Positions 51,894-60,672 are shown, counted from the stretch's first letter. The stretch is DNA of 64,000 nucleotides from an uncultured cyanobacterium (GCA_903823115.1 CAIJRN010000026.1:59921-123920), one strand, 5' to 3'. Notes: generated from the letters alone by a model not told the origin. Translations and numbers: made by a program.

Positions 51894-51928
51894 GCGCCAA
51901 TTGAGGCAAAACTGCAGGCAATTGGCGC
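51894..51928 (+). repeat. 10-bp perfect inverted repeat after nadK
   Basis: GCGCCAATTG (51894-51903) pairs exactly with CAATTGGCGC (51919-51928) across a 15-base loop. It lies 27 bp after the nadK stop and could be a terminator stem, an mRNA 3' end structure or an operator for the next gene. Confidence 0.7.
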
Positions 51929-51954
51929 CTGAATGCAGTCAATATTCAGTTTTT
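51929..51954 (+). terminator. possible rho-independent terminator of the ndh-nadK cluster
   Basis: CTGAAT (51929-51934) and ATTCAG (51944-51949) form a 6-bp stem with a 9-base loop, followed by five T. The stem is short, so strength is uncertain; the preceding larger inverted repeat may act with it. Confidence 0.45.
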
Positions 51955-51959
51955 GTTCA

Positions 51960-51988
51960 TTGATTTGTCGCTGGTGATTCTGTATACT
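51960..51988 (+). promoter_or_regulatory. sigma70-type promoter for the small membrane protein
   Basis: TTGATT (51960-51965), a 17-bp spacer and TATACT (51983-51988) match the consensus well. The predicted transcription start, 7 bases on, is 51995 or 51996, which is the A of the ATG. The mRNA would be leaderless. Confidence 0.65.
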
Positions 51989-51995
51989 CGCAGCC

Positions 51996-52238
51996 ATGGA
52001 TCTTGGCCTCACGCCTCAGGAGCGCACCATTGTGCGGCTGGCCCGCCGCAAGCAGCTTTGCCCGCAGAACCGGGCTCTATGGGTGGTGCCCTTGTGGCTG
52101 GTGGCGGTGCTGGCCCTGCTGCCGATGGTCCATTCCTACGGCCTGTCCCTGTTGCTGGTGCCGTTGCTGTTCGCTTGGCAGCGGCGCCGCACGCGCCAGC
52201 GGATTGCCGAATGGGCCCTCGATCTGCGCGAGCGCTGA
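51996..52238 (+). CDS. small two-helix membrane protein
   Basis: An 80-residue protein: a polar N-terminus (MDLGLTPQERTIVRLARRKQ), two hydrophobic stretches (about residues 28-43 and 46-60) and a basic tail (AWQRRRTRQRIAEWALDLRE). I recognise no family. A strong promoter ends 8 bases before the ATG and no ribosome-binding sequence can fit between them, so a leaderless message is likely. Confidence 0.6.
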   Translation: MDLGLTPQERTIVRLARRKQLCPQNRALWVVPLWLVAVLALLPMVHSYGLSLLLVPLLFAWQRRRTRQRIAEWALDLRER

Positions 52239-52288
52239 GGCCTCAGGCCCGTCAGAATCAGCGCTGAGATTGTGCCTGGGAGGTTCCA

Positions 52289-52897
52289 CTGGCCCTGGAG
52301 ATTGAGCGGCGCTTTCTGGTGCTGGAAGCCGGCTGGCGCGCCCATGTGACCTGGCAGGCCAGGCTGCAGCAGGGCTATCTGGTCAGTGGCGGCGAGGGCC
52401 TCACCCTGCGGGTGCGCACCAGCGAGCCCCTGACGGCCGCCGCAGCGGCCGAGACGGCCCAGGCCGAGACGACCGAGCCCCTGACGGCCGCCGCAGCGGC
52501 CGAGGCGGCCTGGCTCACCCTCAAGGCCGCGCCGCCCCACAGTGCTCCGGGCTCCGAACCCCGCCCGGGCCAGGCGCTGAGCCGGCTGGAGTTCGAGTAC
52601 GCCATCCCCGTGGCCGATGCCCAGGCCCTGCTGCAGCTGGCCCCCCACCAGCTGAGCAAGTGCCGCTACGGCCTGGATCTGGCCGGCGGCGACTGGGTGC
52701 TGGATGTGTTCGAAGCGGACAATGCGCCGCTGGTGGTGGCGGAGGTGGAGCTGCAGGATCCGGATCAGCCGGTGGTGCCGCCGCCCTGGTGCGGTCTGGA
52801 GCTCACCGGCCGCCATGAGCTCAGCAATGCCGCCCTGGCAGCGCGGCCCCTGGCGCTCTGGAGTGAAGCCGAGCGGCGGCAGCTGCTGGCGCCTTGA
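52289..52897 (+). CDS. CYTH-domain protein (adenylate cyclase/thiamine triphosphatase fold)
   Basis: The CYTH signature is ALEIERRFLV followed by QGYLVSGGEGLTLRVR, LEFEYAIPVADAQALL, CRYGLDLAGGDWVLDVFE and VAEVELQDPD. The ExExR strand begins at 52298, upstream of the first ATG/GTG (GTG 52319), and no ATG, GTG or TTG lies between the in-frame stop at 52265 and it. A CTG at 52289, 6 bases after GGGAG, is the best start and gives MALEIERRF, 202 residues. A 17-codon direct duplication at 52424-52504 adds an Ala-rich loop. The likely substrate is a triphosphate. Confidence 0.82.
   Translation: MALEIERRFLVLEAGWRAHVTWQARLQQGYLVSGGEGLTLRVRTSEPLTAAAAAETAQAETTEPLTAAAAAEAAWLTLKAAPPHSAPGSEPRPGQALSRLEFEYAIPVADAQALLQLAPHQLSKCRYGLDLAGGDWVLDVFEADNAPLVVAEVELQDPDQPVVPPPWCGLELTGRHELSNAALAARPLALWSEAERRQLLAP
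52424..52504 (+). repeat. 51-bp-spaced direct repeat within the CYTH gene
   Basis: A 30-base unit starting GAGCCCCTGACGGCCG occurs at 52424-52453 and identically at 52475-52504. The period of 51 bases keeps frame and duplicates EPLTAAAAAE. Confidence 0.85.
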
Positions 52898-52950
52898 GCT
52901 GGTCGGCGGCCACCGGATCGTTGTCTCCGGCGCAGAGCTGGAAACCAGGC

Positions 52951-53283
52951 TCAGCCGGCGTTCCTGGCGGCTTCGGGGCCGTCCAGAGAGCAGCAGTTGA
53001 AGCCGTCGCGGCAGATCTTGCCGTTGTCCATGGCCCAATTGAGCAGGGCCACTCGGTTCTTGGCGCCGGTCTTGGTGAAGATATTGCTGACGTGGTTGTC
53101 GACGGTGCGCTTGCTGATCATCAGCTGGGCGGCGATCTCCTGGTTAGTGAGGCCGGTGGCCAGCAGCTCGATGATCTCCACTTCCCGCTCCGAGAGGTCA
53201 TGCCGAAGCGGCTGCAGCGACACTGGAATTGCCTGGGCCGGCCGGGAAGCCGCAAGCCGATCGGGGAGGCCGCGCTCAGACAT
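52951..53283 (-). CDS. PedR-like LuxR-type transcription regulator
   Basis: A 110-residue protein from ATG 53283 (MSERGLPDRLAAS). The helix-turn-helix is LSEREVEIIELLATGLTNQE and IAAQLMISKRTVDNHVSNIF. The C-terminal segment, GKICRDGFNCC, has the cysteines found in cyanobacterial PedR, a small LuxR regulator whose activity responds to photosynthetic electron transport through thioredoxin. No receiver domain is present. It is divergent from metF, 42 bp between starts. Confidence 0.8.
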   Translation of the reverse strand: MSERGLPDRLAASRPAQAIPVSLQPLRHDLSEREVEIIELLATGLTNQEIAAQLMISKRTVDNHVSNIFTKTGAKNRVALLNWAMDNGKICRDGFNCCSLDGPEAARNAG

Positions 53284-53325
53284 GGACGCACAGCAGATCT
53301 CCCACTGTAGGCAGCCTGCTGCTGC

Positions 53326-54297
53326 ATGATGAGGCCACAGACGGGGATGGTTTTGCTGCTCAGAGAGGCGCTGGCCAGCGGAGAGTTCGCCGTGACGGCC
53401 GAAGTGACCCCCCCCCGGGGCGCCGATGCCGGCCGCACCCTGGCGGTGGCGGCCGGCTTGAAGGGCCTGGTGCATGCGGTCAATGTCACCGATGGCAGCC
53501 GGGCGGTGATGCGGATGAGCAGTGTGGCGGTCTGCAGGCTGTTGCTGGAGCAGGGCATCGAGCCGGTGCTGCAGATGACCTGCCGCGATCGCAATCGCCT
53601 GGCCCTGCAGGCCGATCTGCTCGGAGCCCATGCCCTCGGCATCCGCAACCTGCTCTGTCTCACCGGCGATCCCCTCCGGGCCGGCGATCAGCCCCGCTGC
53701 CGGCCGGTGAATGAGCTCGAGGCGGTGCGGCTGCTGCAGCAGGTGCAGCACTTCAATGCCGGCGACGATCCGGTCAAGGGGAGCCTCCCCGATGGCGGCA
53801 CCGATTGGTTCGCGGGAGCGGCGGCCGATCCCCAGTCCAGCAGCTGGAGCGGCCTGGCCTCAAGGGTCCGCCGCAAACAGGCGGCCGGAGCCCGCTTCCT
53901 GCAGACCCAGATGGTGATGGACACCGAAGCCCTGAGGCGCTTTGTGCAGGAACTCACCGGGCCCCTGGGCCTGCCGGTGCTGGCTGGGGTGTTCCTGCTC
54001 AAATCAGCCAAGAACGCCGCCTTCATCAACCGGGTGGTACCGGGCGCCCAGATCCCCCAGAGCATCATCGATCGCCTGGCCGCCGCATCCGATCCGGCCG
54101 CCGAAGGCATCGCCATCGCCGCCGAACAGGTGGCCAGCTACCGCACGATCGCCCAGGGGGTGCACCTGATGGCCGTCAAGGCCGAGGAGCGCATTCCCGA
54201 GATCCTGCGGCTGGCGGGGCTGGAGGCTGTGGGCACCAGCACCGGTGGGGTTGCGGTCGCGCTGGTGGGGGCTCAGGCCTGCAAAACGTCGACGTAG
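53326..54297 (+). CDS. metF: methylenetetrahydrofolate reductase
   Basis: Produces 5-methyl-THF for methionine synthesis. The 323-residue protein has FAVTAEVTPPRGADAGRTL (Glu), HAVNVTDGSRAVMRMSS, QMTCRDRNRLALQADLLG, LCLTGDP, RFLQTQMVMD and VFLLKSAKNAAFINRVVPG, all matching the family. An in-frame Met at residue 2 and another at 8 (MVLLLREAL) make the start uncertain by a few codons. Confidence 0.93.
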   Translation: MMRPQTGMVLLLREALASGEFAVTAEVTPPRGADAGRTLAVAAGLKGLVHAVNVTDGSRAVMRMSSVAVCRLLLEQGIEPVLQMTCRDRNRLALQADLLGAHALGIRNLLCLTGDPLRAGDQPRCRPVNELEAVRLLQQVQHFNAGDDPVKGSLPDGGTDWFAGAAADPQSSSWSGLASRVRRKQAAGARFLQTQMVMDTEALRRFVQELTGPLGLPVLAGVFLLKSAKNAAFINRVVPGAQIPQSIIDRLAAASDPAAEGIAIAAEQVASYRTIAQGVHLMAVKAEERIPEILRLAGLEAVGTSTGGVAVALVGAQACKTST

Positions 54298-54598
54298 TCA
54301 CAGCAGCAGGCCGCATGGGTGGGCTGGCTGAAGCCGAGGCCGATCAAGCCGATGGGCCTCGGCGCCTTGCAGACAGGCAGCTCTGCAAAACATCTTTTAC
54401 AACCAAGCTGCAGCACAAGTGCTGCAGCTTGGTTGTAGCTTCGCCAGGCTTGTAATGGTCAGATCCATTGGGAGACCTGCGGTGGCTGCACGGGTCTCAG
54501 TAGTGGCGAGCACCACGTGTTGCCTTGTTAAGGGGTCGCGACTTGGTTGTTAGTCCCTCGATCTCCTGCTACCTTGGCTGAGTCATAGGATAGCTCTC
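54298..54598. other. intergenic stretch between metF and the PEP-CTERM gene
   Basis: About 300 bp without a gene. It contains two consecutive hairpins (54367-54388 and 54398-54437) and becomes AT-richer toward the next start. The sequence CTTGGTTGT of the second hairpin recurs near 54542, closer to the gene. I cannot pick a firm promoter. Confidence 0.55.
54398..54437 (+). repeat. 19-bp perfect inverted repeat
   Basis: The arm 54398-54416 (TACAACCAAGCTGCAGCAC) pairs exactly with 54419-54437 across a 2-base AA spacer. It is not followed by a T run on the plus strand. A smaller hairpin (TTGCAGA/TCTGCAA) sits at 54367-54388. Confidence 0.9.
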
Positions 54599-55243
54599 AT
54601 GATCCCAGCTACTCTTAAATCGAAACTTGCCCTGGTTGCAGGCCTGCCCTTGGTGCTTGTCGCAACACTTGGATCTGGCTCCGCAAAGGCAGCAGCTTGT
54701 GTTGATGGCTCGCTTACGAGCTTATTAAGTGTATCTTGCACAACTTCCGAAGGTTTTATTTTTAAGCTTAACAGTTTCTCGAGTTTTGGGGGCGCAGACG
54801 CATTTAGCTTCACCAGTGCAGGATCTGGTACTTTTCAATATTCACTCCAGGGAGCTTCTGCCTACACTTTAACAGGAAATCCTTACTCTATCGTCTATGA
54901 GCTGACAGCTCCTTCTGGCAATCTTCTTAAAGCTTTCACTACCGGAGGTGCTACAAGTCTTGATCCCAGTTCTGCTACTTGGGTAATTGCTGCTTCTCCT
55001 GGCCCAACTGCTTCGGGAACCATCGCCTTTACTGGGCAGGCTAACGGGTCCGCTACTTTTTCTCCCCAGATCAATTTCTCCACCTTCACTGCCACTCTCA
55101 ATGTTACGACAGGTAACGTTTCTGCTGTTACCAGTCTTGTTTCTTCGGACGCGCCAGTACCTGGTCCGCTCCCGATCCTCGGAGCTGGGGCTGCGTTCGG
55201 TTTCTCCCGCAAGCTGCGTCGGCGGATCAATCAGGCTGCTTGA
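54599..55243 (+). CDS. PEP-CTERM-like exported protein
   Basis: A 214-residue protein with a signal peptide (LALVAGLPLVLVATLGSG, cut near AKAAA), a Ser/Thr/Gly-rich middle likely to be beta-structured, and the tail DAPVPGPLPILGAGAAFGFS followed by RKLRRR. This VPGPLP-hydrophobic-basic tripartite end is the cyanobacterial form of the PEP-CTERM exosortase sorting signal. The gene is distinctly AT-richer than its neighbours. It is monocistronic, with a strong terminator 46 bp after its stop. No exosortase is in the window. Confidence 0.85.
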   Translation: MIPATLKSKLALVAGLPLVLVATLGSGSAKAAACVDGSLTSLLSVSCTTSEGFIFKLNSFSSFGGADAFSFTSAGSGTFQYSLQGASAYTLTGNPYSIVYELTAPSGNLLKAFTTGGATSLDPSSATWVIAASPGPTASGTIAFTGQANGSATFSPQINFSTFTATLNVTTGNVSAVTSLVSSDAPVPGPLPILGAGAAFGFSRKLRRRINQAA

Positions 55244-55289
55244 GGTCTGAGGTCAGGCTTTTCGCCAGTCTGAGCGTCTCATTTTCCTT

Positions 55290-55323
55290 GGCCCTTGCAG
55301 AGTTGCAAGGGCCTTCTTTTTAT
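55290..55323 (+). terminator. rho-independent terminator
   Basis: A 10-bp perfect stem, GGCCCTTGCA (55290-55299) and TGCAAGGGCC (55304-55313), with a 4-base loop, is followed by TTCTTTTTAT. It closes the PEP-CTERM gene. Confidence 0.92.
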
Positions 55324-55421
55324 CCTGTTCCGTTAGCTTCAGGTTGGGATCCCAGCCCATAAGCCCATCCATCTCCGTTGTGGATGTCCATCCGTTTCCC
55401 TTTTTTGATTTCTGAGGCTGA

Positions 55422-56162
55422 ATGGCTGTTGATTCTGAAGTCCTGTTAAAGAACAAAATTTCGGACAAGCTCACGCGGCAATTCTCTTGGTTCGCTGCCA
55501 CTGCCGGCTGGGTTTTGATTGGCACGGCTTTGAGTACGATTCTGTTTGCCTCGCTGCCGTTCGAGCTGCTGCAGCCGGATTTTCAGCTGCGGCTGATCAG
55601 TGCCATCCTTTCCGCCTGCACGGCGCTGTTGCTGGGCGCCTTGTTGGTCTGTGGTGCCTGTCTCCTCAATCTTGACAATGATCTGTTGTTCAGCCGTGCC
55701 AATCTGGTGCGGGTCTGCTCTCGCTGGTTTGCAATTCTGTTGATCTTGATGATCCCGTTCCAGTTGGTCGCCGGGATACGAGCGCTGGGCCAGGTTCAGG
55801 AGGCTGAGAGTGAGATGCTTAAGCAGCGGCGGCAAGTCATTCAGAATTTTTCAAATTCGCAGGATGAACAGGGGCTGCGCGCCTATGTAGCCAGCCTGCC
55901 TGATCGTCCCCAGATCCCGGAGAAATTTGATGCTCCCTTCCCCGTGATCAAGAAACGTGCCATTGCCAATCTCACGGATCAATACAAGATCGCTGAGTCT
56001 CAACTGCAACCGCTTCGCGCTCAGCGTTGGCAGCGATTTTTTGGCGAAGTGGCCCGCAACAGTGTGCAGGCTATTTTGATGGCTCTTGCTTTTCGGACGA
56101 TTGGCCTGAAGAAAAAGAGTGAGGCCACTTCCGTTGATATGTATTATTCTCCCGGGACCTGA
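55422..56162 (+). CDS. HpsJ-like membrane protein
   Basis: A 246-residue protein with four hydrophobic segments (about residues 24-43, 58-82, 101-120 and a C-terminal one near 213-228) and a charged coiled region between the third and fourth. The layout SILFASLP-like first turn, IPFQLVAGIRALGQVQEAES and the LYQRRQ-type helix resemble the HpsJ family, linked to hormogonium polysaccharide in filamentous cyanobacteria. In a unicellular host the role is unknown. It starts 99 bp after the terminator and is a separate transcript. Confidence 0.6.
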   Translation: MAVDSEVLLKNKISDKLTRQFSWFAATAGWVLIGTALSTILFASLPFELLQPDFQLRLISAILSACTALLLGALLVCGACLLNLDNDLLFSRANLVRVCSRWFAILLILMIPFQLVAGIRALGQVQEAESEMLKQRRQVIQNFSNSQDEQGLRAYVASLPDRPQIPEKFDAPFPVIKKRAIANLTDQYKIAESQLQPLRAQRWQRFFGEVARNSVQAILMALAFRTIGLKKKSEATSVDMYYSPGT

Positions 56163-56246
56163 CATCGGAAATGTCAGATTATGGATTTGAACTGAAATCA
56201 ATTCTGATCAAGAATTGGGCGGTTCGTCTCCGTCCCGCCCCTCCGG

Positions 56247-57422
56247 CTACGGACTCAGCGCCAGCTCGCTGCCCAACAACTCCGCCATCGCCTTCTGCTG
56301 CGGTGAGGGGCTGGCGACGTCGTGGCGGCGGACGTCGGTGATCAGCCAGTCGAGTGAGGCCTCCTGCAGATCGAAGTGGTCGCCATTGCGATCGACGCAG
56401 TAGCGGCCATAGACCAGCTTTTCCACCAGGCGCACGCCGGCGCCGATGCGGGAGTAGTCGAAGATGATCGAGTTGTCGATCGTGGCGCCGCTGCAGATGT
56501 GGCAGCTGGGGCCGATCATCGCCGGGCCGATGATCGTGGCGCCATCTTCGATGCGGGTCATGCCGCCCACATAGATCGGCCCCTCCACCGTGATCTTGTC
56601 CCAGTTGGCGGCCACATTCAGACCCGTGTAGATGCCGGGGCGCACCTGATGGCCCGGGATCTGCACCTGGCGCACATCGCCTTGCAGCACGCTGCGGATC
56701 GCCTGCCAGTAGTCCGGCACCTTGCCGATATCCACCCACTCGAACTCCATCGGCAGCGCATAGAAGGCCGCCCCGGCCGCCACCAGCTTCGGGAACAGAT
56801 CCGAGCCGATGTCGAACGCTTCGCCGCTGGGGATGAAATCCAGCACCTCGGGCTCAAAGATGTAGATGCCGGTGTTGATCATGTCGCTGGCGGCCTCATC
56901 CAGCGCCGGCTTCTCCTGGAACGAGAGCACCCGCCCTTCCGGATCGGTGACCACGACGCCGTAGCTGCTCACCTGCTCCCTGGGCACCCGCTTGGTGATC
57001 AGGCTGGCCATGGCGCCTTTCTGCTTGTGGCGCCGCACCGCCTCGGTGAGATCGAGATCGATCAGGGCATCGCCGCAGAGCACCACGAAGGTGTCGTCGA
57101 AAAAGGGCTGGAAATCCTGGATGCGCTTGAGGCCGCCGGCGGAACCGAGGGCCTCGCCGATCAGCTGGCCGTCTTCGATGCGGCCTTCGAAGCTGTAGGC
57201 GATCTGCACGCCGAAGCGCTGGCCGTCCCGGAAATAGTTCTCGATCTCCTCCGCCAGGTGGGAGACGTTGACCATGATTTCGTTGAAGCCGTGCTGCCGC
57301 AGCAGCTCCAGCAGAAACTCCATCACCGGTTTCTGCAGAATCGGAATCATCGGCTTGGGCGTGGTGTGCGTGATCGGTCGCACCCTCGTTCCCTTGCCGG
57401 CCGCCAGGATCATCGCCTTCAT
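56247..57422 (-). CDS. sugar-1-phosphate nucleotidyltransferase
   Basis: A 391-residue NDP-sugar pyrophosphorylase. MKAMILAAGKGTRVRPITHT and TPKPMIPILQKPVMEFLLEL are the nucleotide and Mg site. LCGDALIDLDLTEAVRRH, YGVVVTDPEGRVLSFQEKP, NTGIYIFEPEVLDFIP and WVDIGKVPDYWQAI complete the catalytic domain. The C-terminal third is a left-handed beta-helix (hexapeptide) and then a unique tail. Mannose-1-P guanylyltransferase or glucose-1-P thymidylyl-type activity are both possible. It is 45 bp downstream of scpA on the same strand. Confidence 0.88.
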   Translation of the reverse strand: MKAMILAAGKGTRVRPITHTTPKPMIPILQKPVMEFLLELLRQHGFNEIMVNVSHLAEEIENYFRDGQRFGVQIAYSFEGRIEDGQLIGEALGSAGGLKRIQDFQPFFDDTFVVLCGDALIDLDLTEAVRRHKQKGAMASLITKRVPREQVSSYGVVVTDPEGRVLSFQEKPALDEAASDMINTGIYIFEPEVLDFIPSGEAFDIGSDLFPKLVAAGAAFYALPMEFEWVDIGKVPDYWQAIRSVLQGDVRQVQIPGHQVRPGIYTGLNVAANWDKITVEGPIYVGGMTRIEDGATIIGPAMIGPSCHICSGATIDNSIIFDYSRIGAGVRLVEKLVYGRYCVDRNGDHFDLQEASLDWLITDVRRHDVASPSPQQKAMAELLGSELALSP

Positions 57423-57467
57423 CGGCGTCGGCCACTCGCAATCGTGGCTGCAGCCTAGGGAGTCGGC

Positions 57468-58373
57468 TCAGGCTGCCAGCGGCTCCCGAGCCGGCCCCCC
57501 ATCTGACCCTTCGCCGTTGGTGCTGGGCGCTGCCGCCAGGGTCAACGGCACGAGCTCGCCGCTCTCCTGCAGGCGCTTGAGGCTCAGGGGCGCATACAGC
57601 CCGCCGGGCTGGTCCAGCTCCACCTTCCCCTGGGAGCACAGAAACAGCAGGGCCCAGAACACCCCCACCCGGTCCTGGTCCAGCTCCTCCTGGGCACTGG
57701 CCTGCTCCACCGCCTGCCCCCAGGCCGCCACCAGCTCATCGAAGCCAATCCAGCGACAGCTGGCGCTGTCGCTCCAGCTCTGCAGGAAGCGGCTCAGGGC
57801 GGCGGTGGTTTCGGGCAGCTTCTCGCGATGGGCCAGGGCCGCCACCTGGGCCATGGCGGCGCGGTCGCTGTAGCGCTTGGGCCGGTGCTTCTGGCGCACT
57901 TTGCCCTCGTCGGCCTCCAGCCGCTCGGCAATGTCTTCGAGCTGGCGGATCAGCTCCCCCAGGGTCACCGGCCGCTGCAGCGGTGGCGGGGCCACCAGGC
58001 GCCGCTGCAGATGGCGCTCCGGCCGCGCCGGCAGGCTGAAGCCGCCTTCACCATCCCAGTCTTCGCCGGCATCCTCGTCAGCGAAGGCCTCCTCCGCGAG
58101 CGCCTCCACCGGGAAGGTGGCCGCCTCCAGCACCTCGGCTTTCAGCCCCACCAGCACCGAGGCCGCCAGGAAGGCCTCACTGCTCTCGGCCAGATCCTGC
58201 TCGTAGCTGCCCCCCTGGGCGCGGGCCAGCCTGGGCGCCTCGATCCGGGTGCGCAACTGATCGAGGAAGCCGTCGATCACGGCGATCACATCGACATCCC
58301 AGGGATCGATCTCGCCCCGCTCGGCCGCGTCCTGCAGCAGGCGGATCGCCAGCCGGGCGCCCGCTTCAGCCAT
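57468..58373 (-). CDS. scpA: segregation and condensation protein A
   Basis: The 301-residue kleisin of the bacterial condensin. The N-terminal helix region ARLAIRLLQDAAERGEIDPW (ending DVDVIAVIDGF) binds SMC. LAASVLVGLKAEVLE is the conserved middle. The C-terminal winged helix runs through VFWALLFLCSQGKVELDQPG. A variable acidic loop lies between about residues 92 and 125. The final 25 residues are Pro/Ala/Gly-rich. scpB is not in the window. Confidence 0.9.
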   Translation of the reverse strand: MAEAGARLAIRLLQDAAERGEIDPWDVDVIAVIDGFLDQLRTRIEAPRLARAQGGSYEQDLAESSEAFLAASVLVGLKAEVLEAATFPVEALAEEAFADEDAGEDWDGEGGFSLPARPERHLQRRLVAPPPLQRPVTLGELIRQLEDIAERLEADEGKVRQKHRPKRYSDRAAMAQVAALAHREKLPETTAALSRFLQSWSDSASCRWIGFDELVAAWGQAVEQASAQEELDQDRVGVFWALLFLCSQGKVELDQPGGLYAPLSLKRLQESGELVPLTLAAAPSTNGEGSDGGPAREPLAA

Positions 58374-58526
58374 CTGGGCCCCGGCGATGGGAGGCCGCGC
58401 TGGCGCTCGGGGGGGATGCCGGCAAGGGGGCGAGAGCTGGGGGCAAGGTTCTGGGCCTGTTCTGAGCGCCGGGGCCTGCCGCGCAAGCTAACGAGCCGGG
58501 ATCGAACTGACCAGTGGGCCGTGCTC

Positions 58527-58916
58527 TCACTCCATTGACAGGGTGATCGTCGAACCGCGCTCGCTCGCCTCGCCGGCGGAGGTCTGGCCGGCGGCCGGCA
58601 GCAGCCCCAGCTGGGCATCGACGGTGGCGCGATAGCGCTGCAGGTCGTTTTCCAGCTCCTGGATGCGCACCTGCTGGGCTTCGACTTCGCTGGGATCCTG
58701 CAGGGTTTCCACCTTCTTCACCACACCGCTCCAGACGGCGAAGATCCAGGCGGCGATGGCGCCGATGCCGCCGACCACCAGCAGCAGGGCTGCCAGCGGC
58801 AGGGTGGTGCTCACGCCAGGCAGGAAGCGGACGGTGGTGGCGGCGGTGTTCTCGAGGGTGAACATCACCATCGCCAGGCCGAAGCTGAAGATCAGCAGGA
58901 AGTTCAGCTGACGCAT
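58527..58916 (-). CDS. LapA-domain (DUF1049) membrane protein
   Basis: A 129-residue protein. Two helices (MRQLNFLLIFSFGLAMVMF and LPLAALLLVVGGIGAIAAWI) flank a short loop with NTAATTVRFLPG, the LapA_dom pattern. A C-terminal coiled coil (VEAQQVRIQELENDLQRYRA) follows. LapA/LapB act in lipopolysaccharide assembly in enterobacteria, but the cyanobacterial function is not established. It lies between scpA and ndhD in the same direction. Confidence 0.82.
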   Translation of the reverse strand: MRQLNFLLIFSFGLAMVMFTLENTAATTVRFLPGVSTTLPLAALLLVVGGIGAIAAWIFAVWSGVVKKVETLQDPSEVEAQQVRIQELENDLQRYRATVDAQLGLLPAAGQTSAGEASERGSTITLSME

Positions 58917-59058
58917 GGCTGGGCAGGGGTGCGGATCAGGAGCGTAGACAGAGTGCGCTGCAGCGCAAGGGGCTGCGGCCCGGGGCTGCAGAGTTTCGTT
59001 ACCGGCCGGGGCTTGGCTGGCCGCTGGGCGCTGGTGGCTGGCGGCCGTTGGTCTGGCT

Positions 59059-60672
59059 TCAGCCCAGGGCCGGGGCCTGCAGCAGGCCCGGCTCGAGCAG
59101 ACCCACCGGCAGCTGGCGCATCACCGCCCGGGCGGGGGGATGGTCGAGCTTGGCCAGGGCCACCTCTTCGCGGGCCACCAGGGCCTCGATCGAGGCCCGG
59201 TAGGTGTCGGTCATGATGCGGGGGTAAAGGCCGATGCCGATGATCGGCACCAGCAGGGCCGAGATGATGTAGATCTCGCGCGGTTCGGCATCCACCAGGT
59301 GGGTGTGGGCCGCCAGCTCGGCGTTCTCCTTGCCGAAGAAGATCTCCCGCAGCATCGACAGCAGGTACACCGGCGTCAGGATCACGCCGATCGCCGCCAG
59401 CACCGACATCACCACCCGGAAGCTGAGGGAGTAGGCCTCACTGGTGGCAAAGCCCACGAACACCATCAACTCCGAGACAAAGCCGCTCATGCCCGGCAGG
59501 GCCAACGAGGCCAGGGAGCAGACGGTCCAGAGGGCGAACATCTTGCGCATCTTCTGACCCACACCGCCCATCTCATCGAGCTGCAGGGTGTGGGTGCGGT
59601 CGTAGGTGGCGCCCACCAGAAAGAAGAGGCTGGCGCCGATCAGGCCGTGACTCACCATCTGCAGCATGGCGCCGCTGGTGCCCAGGGCGCTGAAGCTGCC
59701 GATGCCGATCAGCACGAAGCCCATGTGGCTGATCGAGCTGTAGGCGATCTTGCGCTTGAGATTGCGCTGGGCGAAGGAGGTGAGGGCGGCATAGATGATG
59801 TTCACCACCCCCAGCACCACCAGCAGCGGCGCGAACTGGGCGTGGGCCACCGGCAGGATCTGGACGTTGAAGCGCAGCAGGGCATAGCCGCCCATCTTCA
59901 GCAGGATGCCCGCCAGCAGCATGTGCACCGGTGCCGTGGCCTCGCCGTGGGCATCGGGCAGCCAGGTGTGCAGCGGCACGATCGGCAGCTTGACGCCGAA
60001 GGCGATCAGCAGGCCGGCGTAGCAGAGCACCTGGAAGCCCGTGCCGAACTCCTTGGCGGCCAGGGCGGTGTATTCAAAGGTGGGGGTGCCACCGCCGTAG
60101 AAGCCCATCGCCAGGGCCGCCAGCAGGATGAACACCGAACCGCCGGCCGTGTAGAGGATGAACTTGGTGGCGGCGTACTGGCGCTTCTTGGCTCCCCAGA
60201 TGGCCAGCAGCAGGTACACCGGCAGCAACTCCAGCTCCCAGGAGAGGAAGAACAGCAGCATGTCCTGCACGGCGAACACGGCGATCTGGCCGCCATCCAT
60301 CGCCAGGATCAGGAAGTAGAAGAGCCTCGGCTTGAAGGTGACGGGCCAGGCCGCCAGCACCGCCAGGGCGGTGATGAAGCTGGTCAGCAGGATCAGCGGC
60401 ATCGACAGGCCGTCCGCCCCCACCGACCAGGCCAGGCCCAGGTCCGGCAGCCACTGCACCCGCTCCACCAGCTGCAGCCCCGCCACCGACGGGTCGTAGC
60501 CATTGAGGTAGCCCCCCACCGTCAGCAGGAAGGTGACCAGGGCGATGCCGAGGGCATACCAGCGGATCTGTTTGCCGTCGCCCTTGTCAGGGATGAAGGG
60601 GATCAGCAGGGAAGCCGCGATCGGAAAGAGGATCGAGGCGCTCAGCCAGGGGAAGACCACGGGCCCGTGCAA
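59059..60672 (-). CDS. ndhD: NAD(P)H-quinone oxidoreductase subunit 4
   Basis: The 537-residue antiporter-like proton-pumping subunit of NDH-1 with about 14 helices. Landmarks are [80 protein letters not shown] and [21 protein letters not shown]. The length and the absence of a CO2-uptake-type N-terminus suggest the respiratory or cyclic-flow ndhD1 form. It is divergent from 650 bp of gene-free DNA. Confidence 0.96.
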   Translation of the reverse strand: MHGPVVFPWLSASILFPIAASLLIPFIPDKGDGKQIRWYALGIALVTFLLTVGGYLNGYDPSVAGLQLVERVQWLPDLGLAWSVGADGLSMPLILLTSFITALAVLAAWPVTFKPRLFYFLILAMDGGQIAVFAVQDMLLFFLSWELELLPVYLLLAIWGAKKRQYAATKFILYTAGGSVFILLAALAMGFYGGGTPTFEYTALAAKEFGTGFQVLCYAGLLIAFGVKLPIVPLHTWLPDAHGEATAPVHMLLAGILLKMGGYALLRFNVQILPVAHAQFAPLLVVLGVVNIIYAALTSFAQRNLKRKIAYSSISHMGFVLIGIGSFSALGTSGAMLQMVSHGLIGASLFFLVGATYDRTHTLQLDEMGGVGQKMRKMFALWTVCSLASLALPGMSGFVSELMVFVGFATSEAYSLSFRVVMSVLAAIGVILTPVYLLSMLREIFFGKENAELAAHTHLVDAEPREIYIISALLVPIIGIGLYPRIMTDTYRASIEALVAREEVALAKLDHPPARAVMRQLPVGLLEPGLLQAPALG

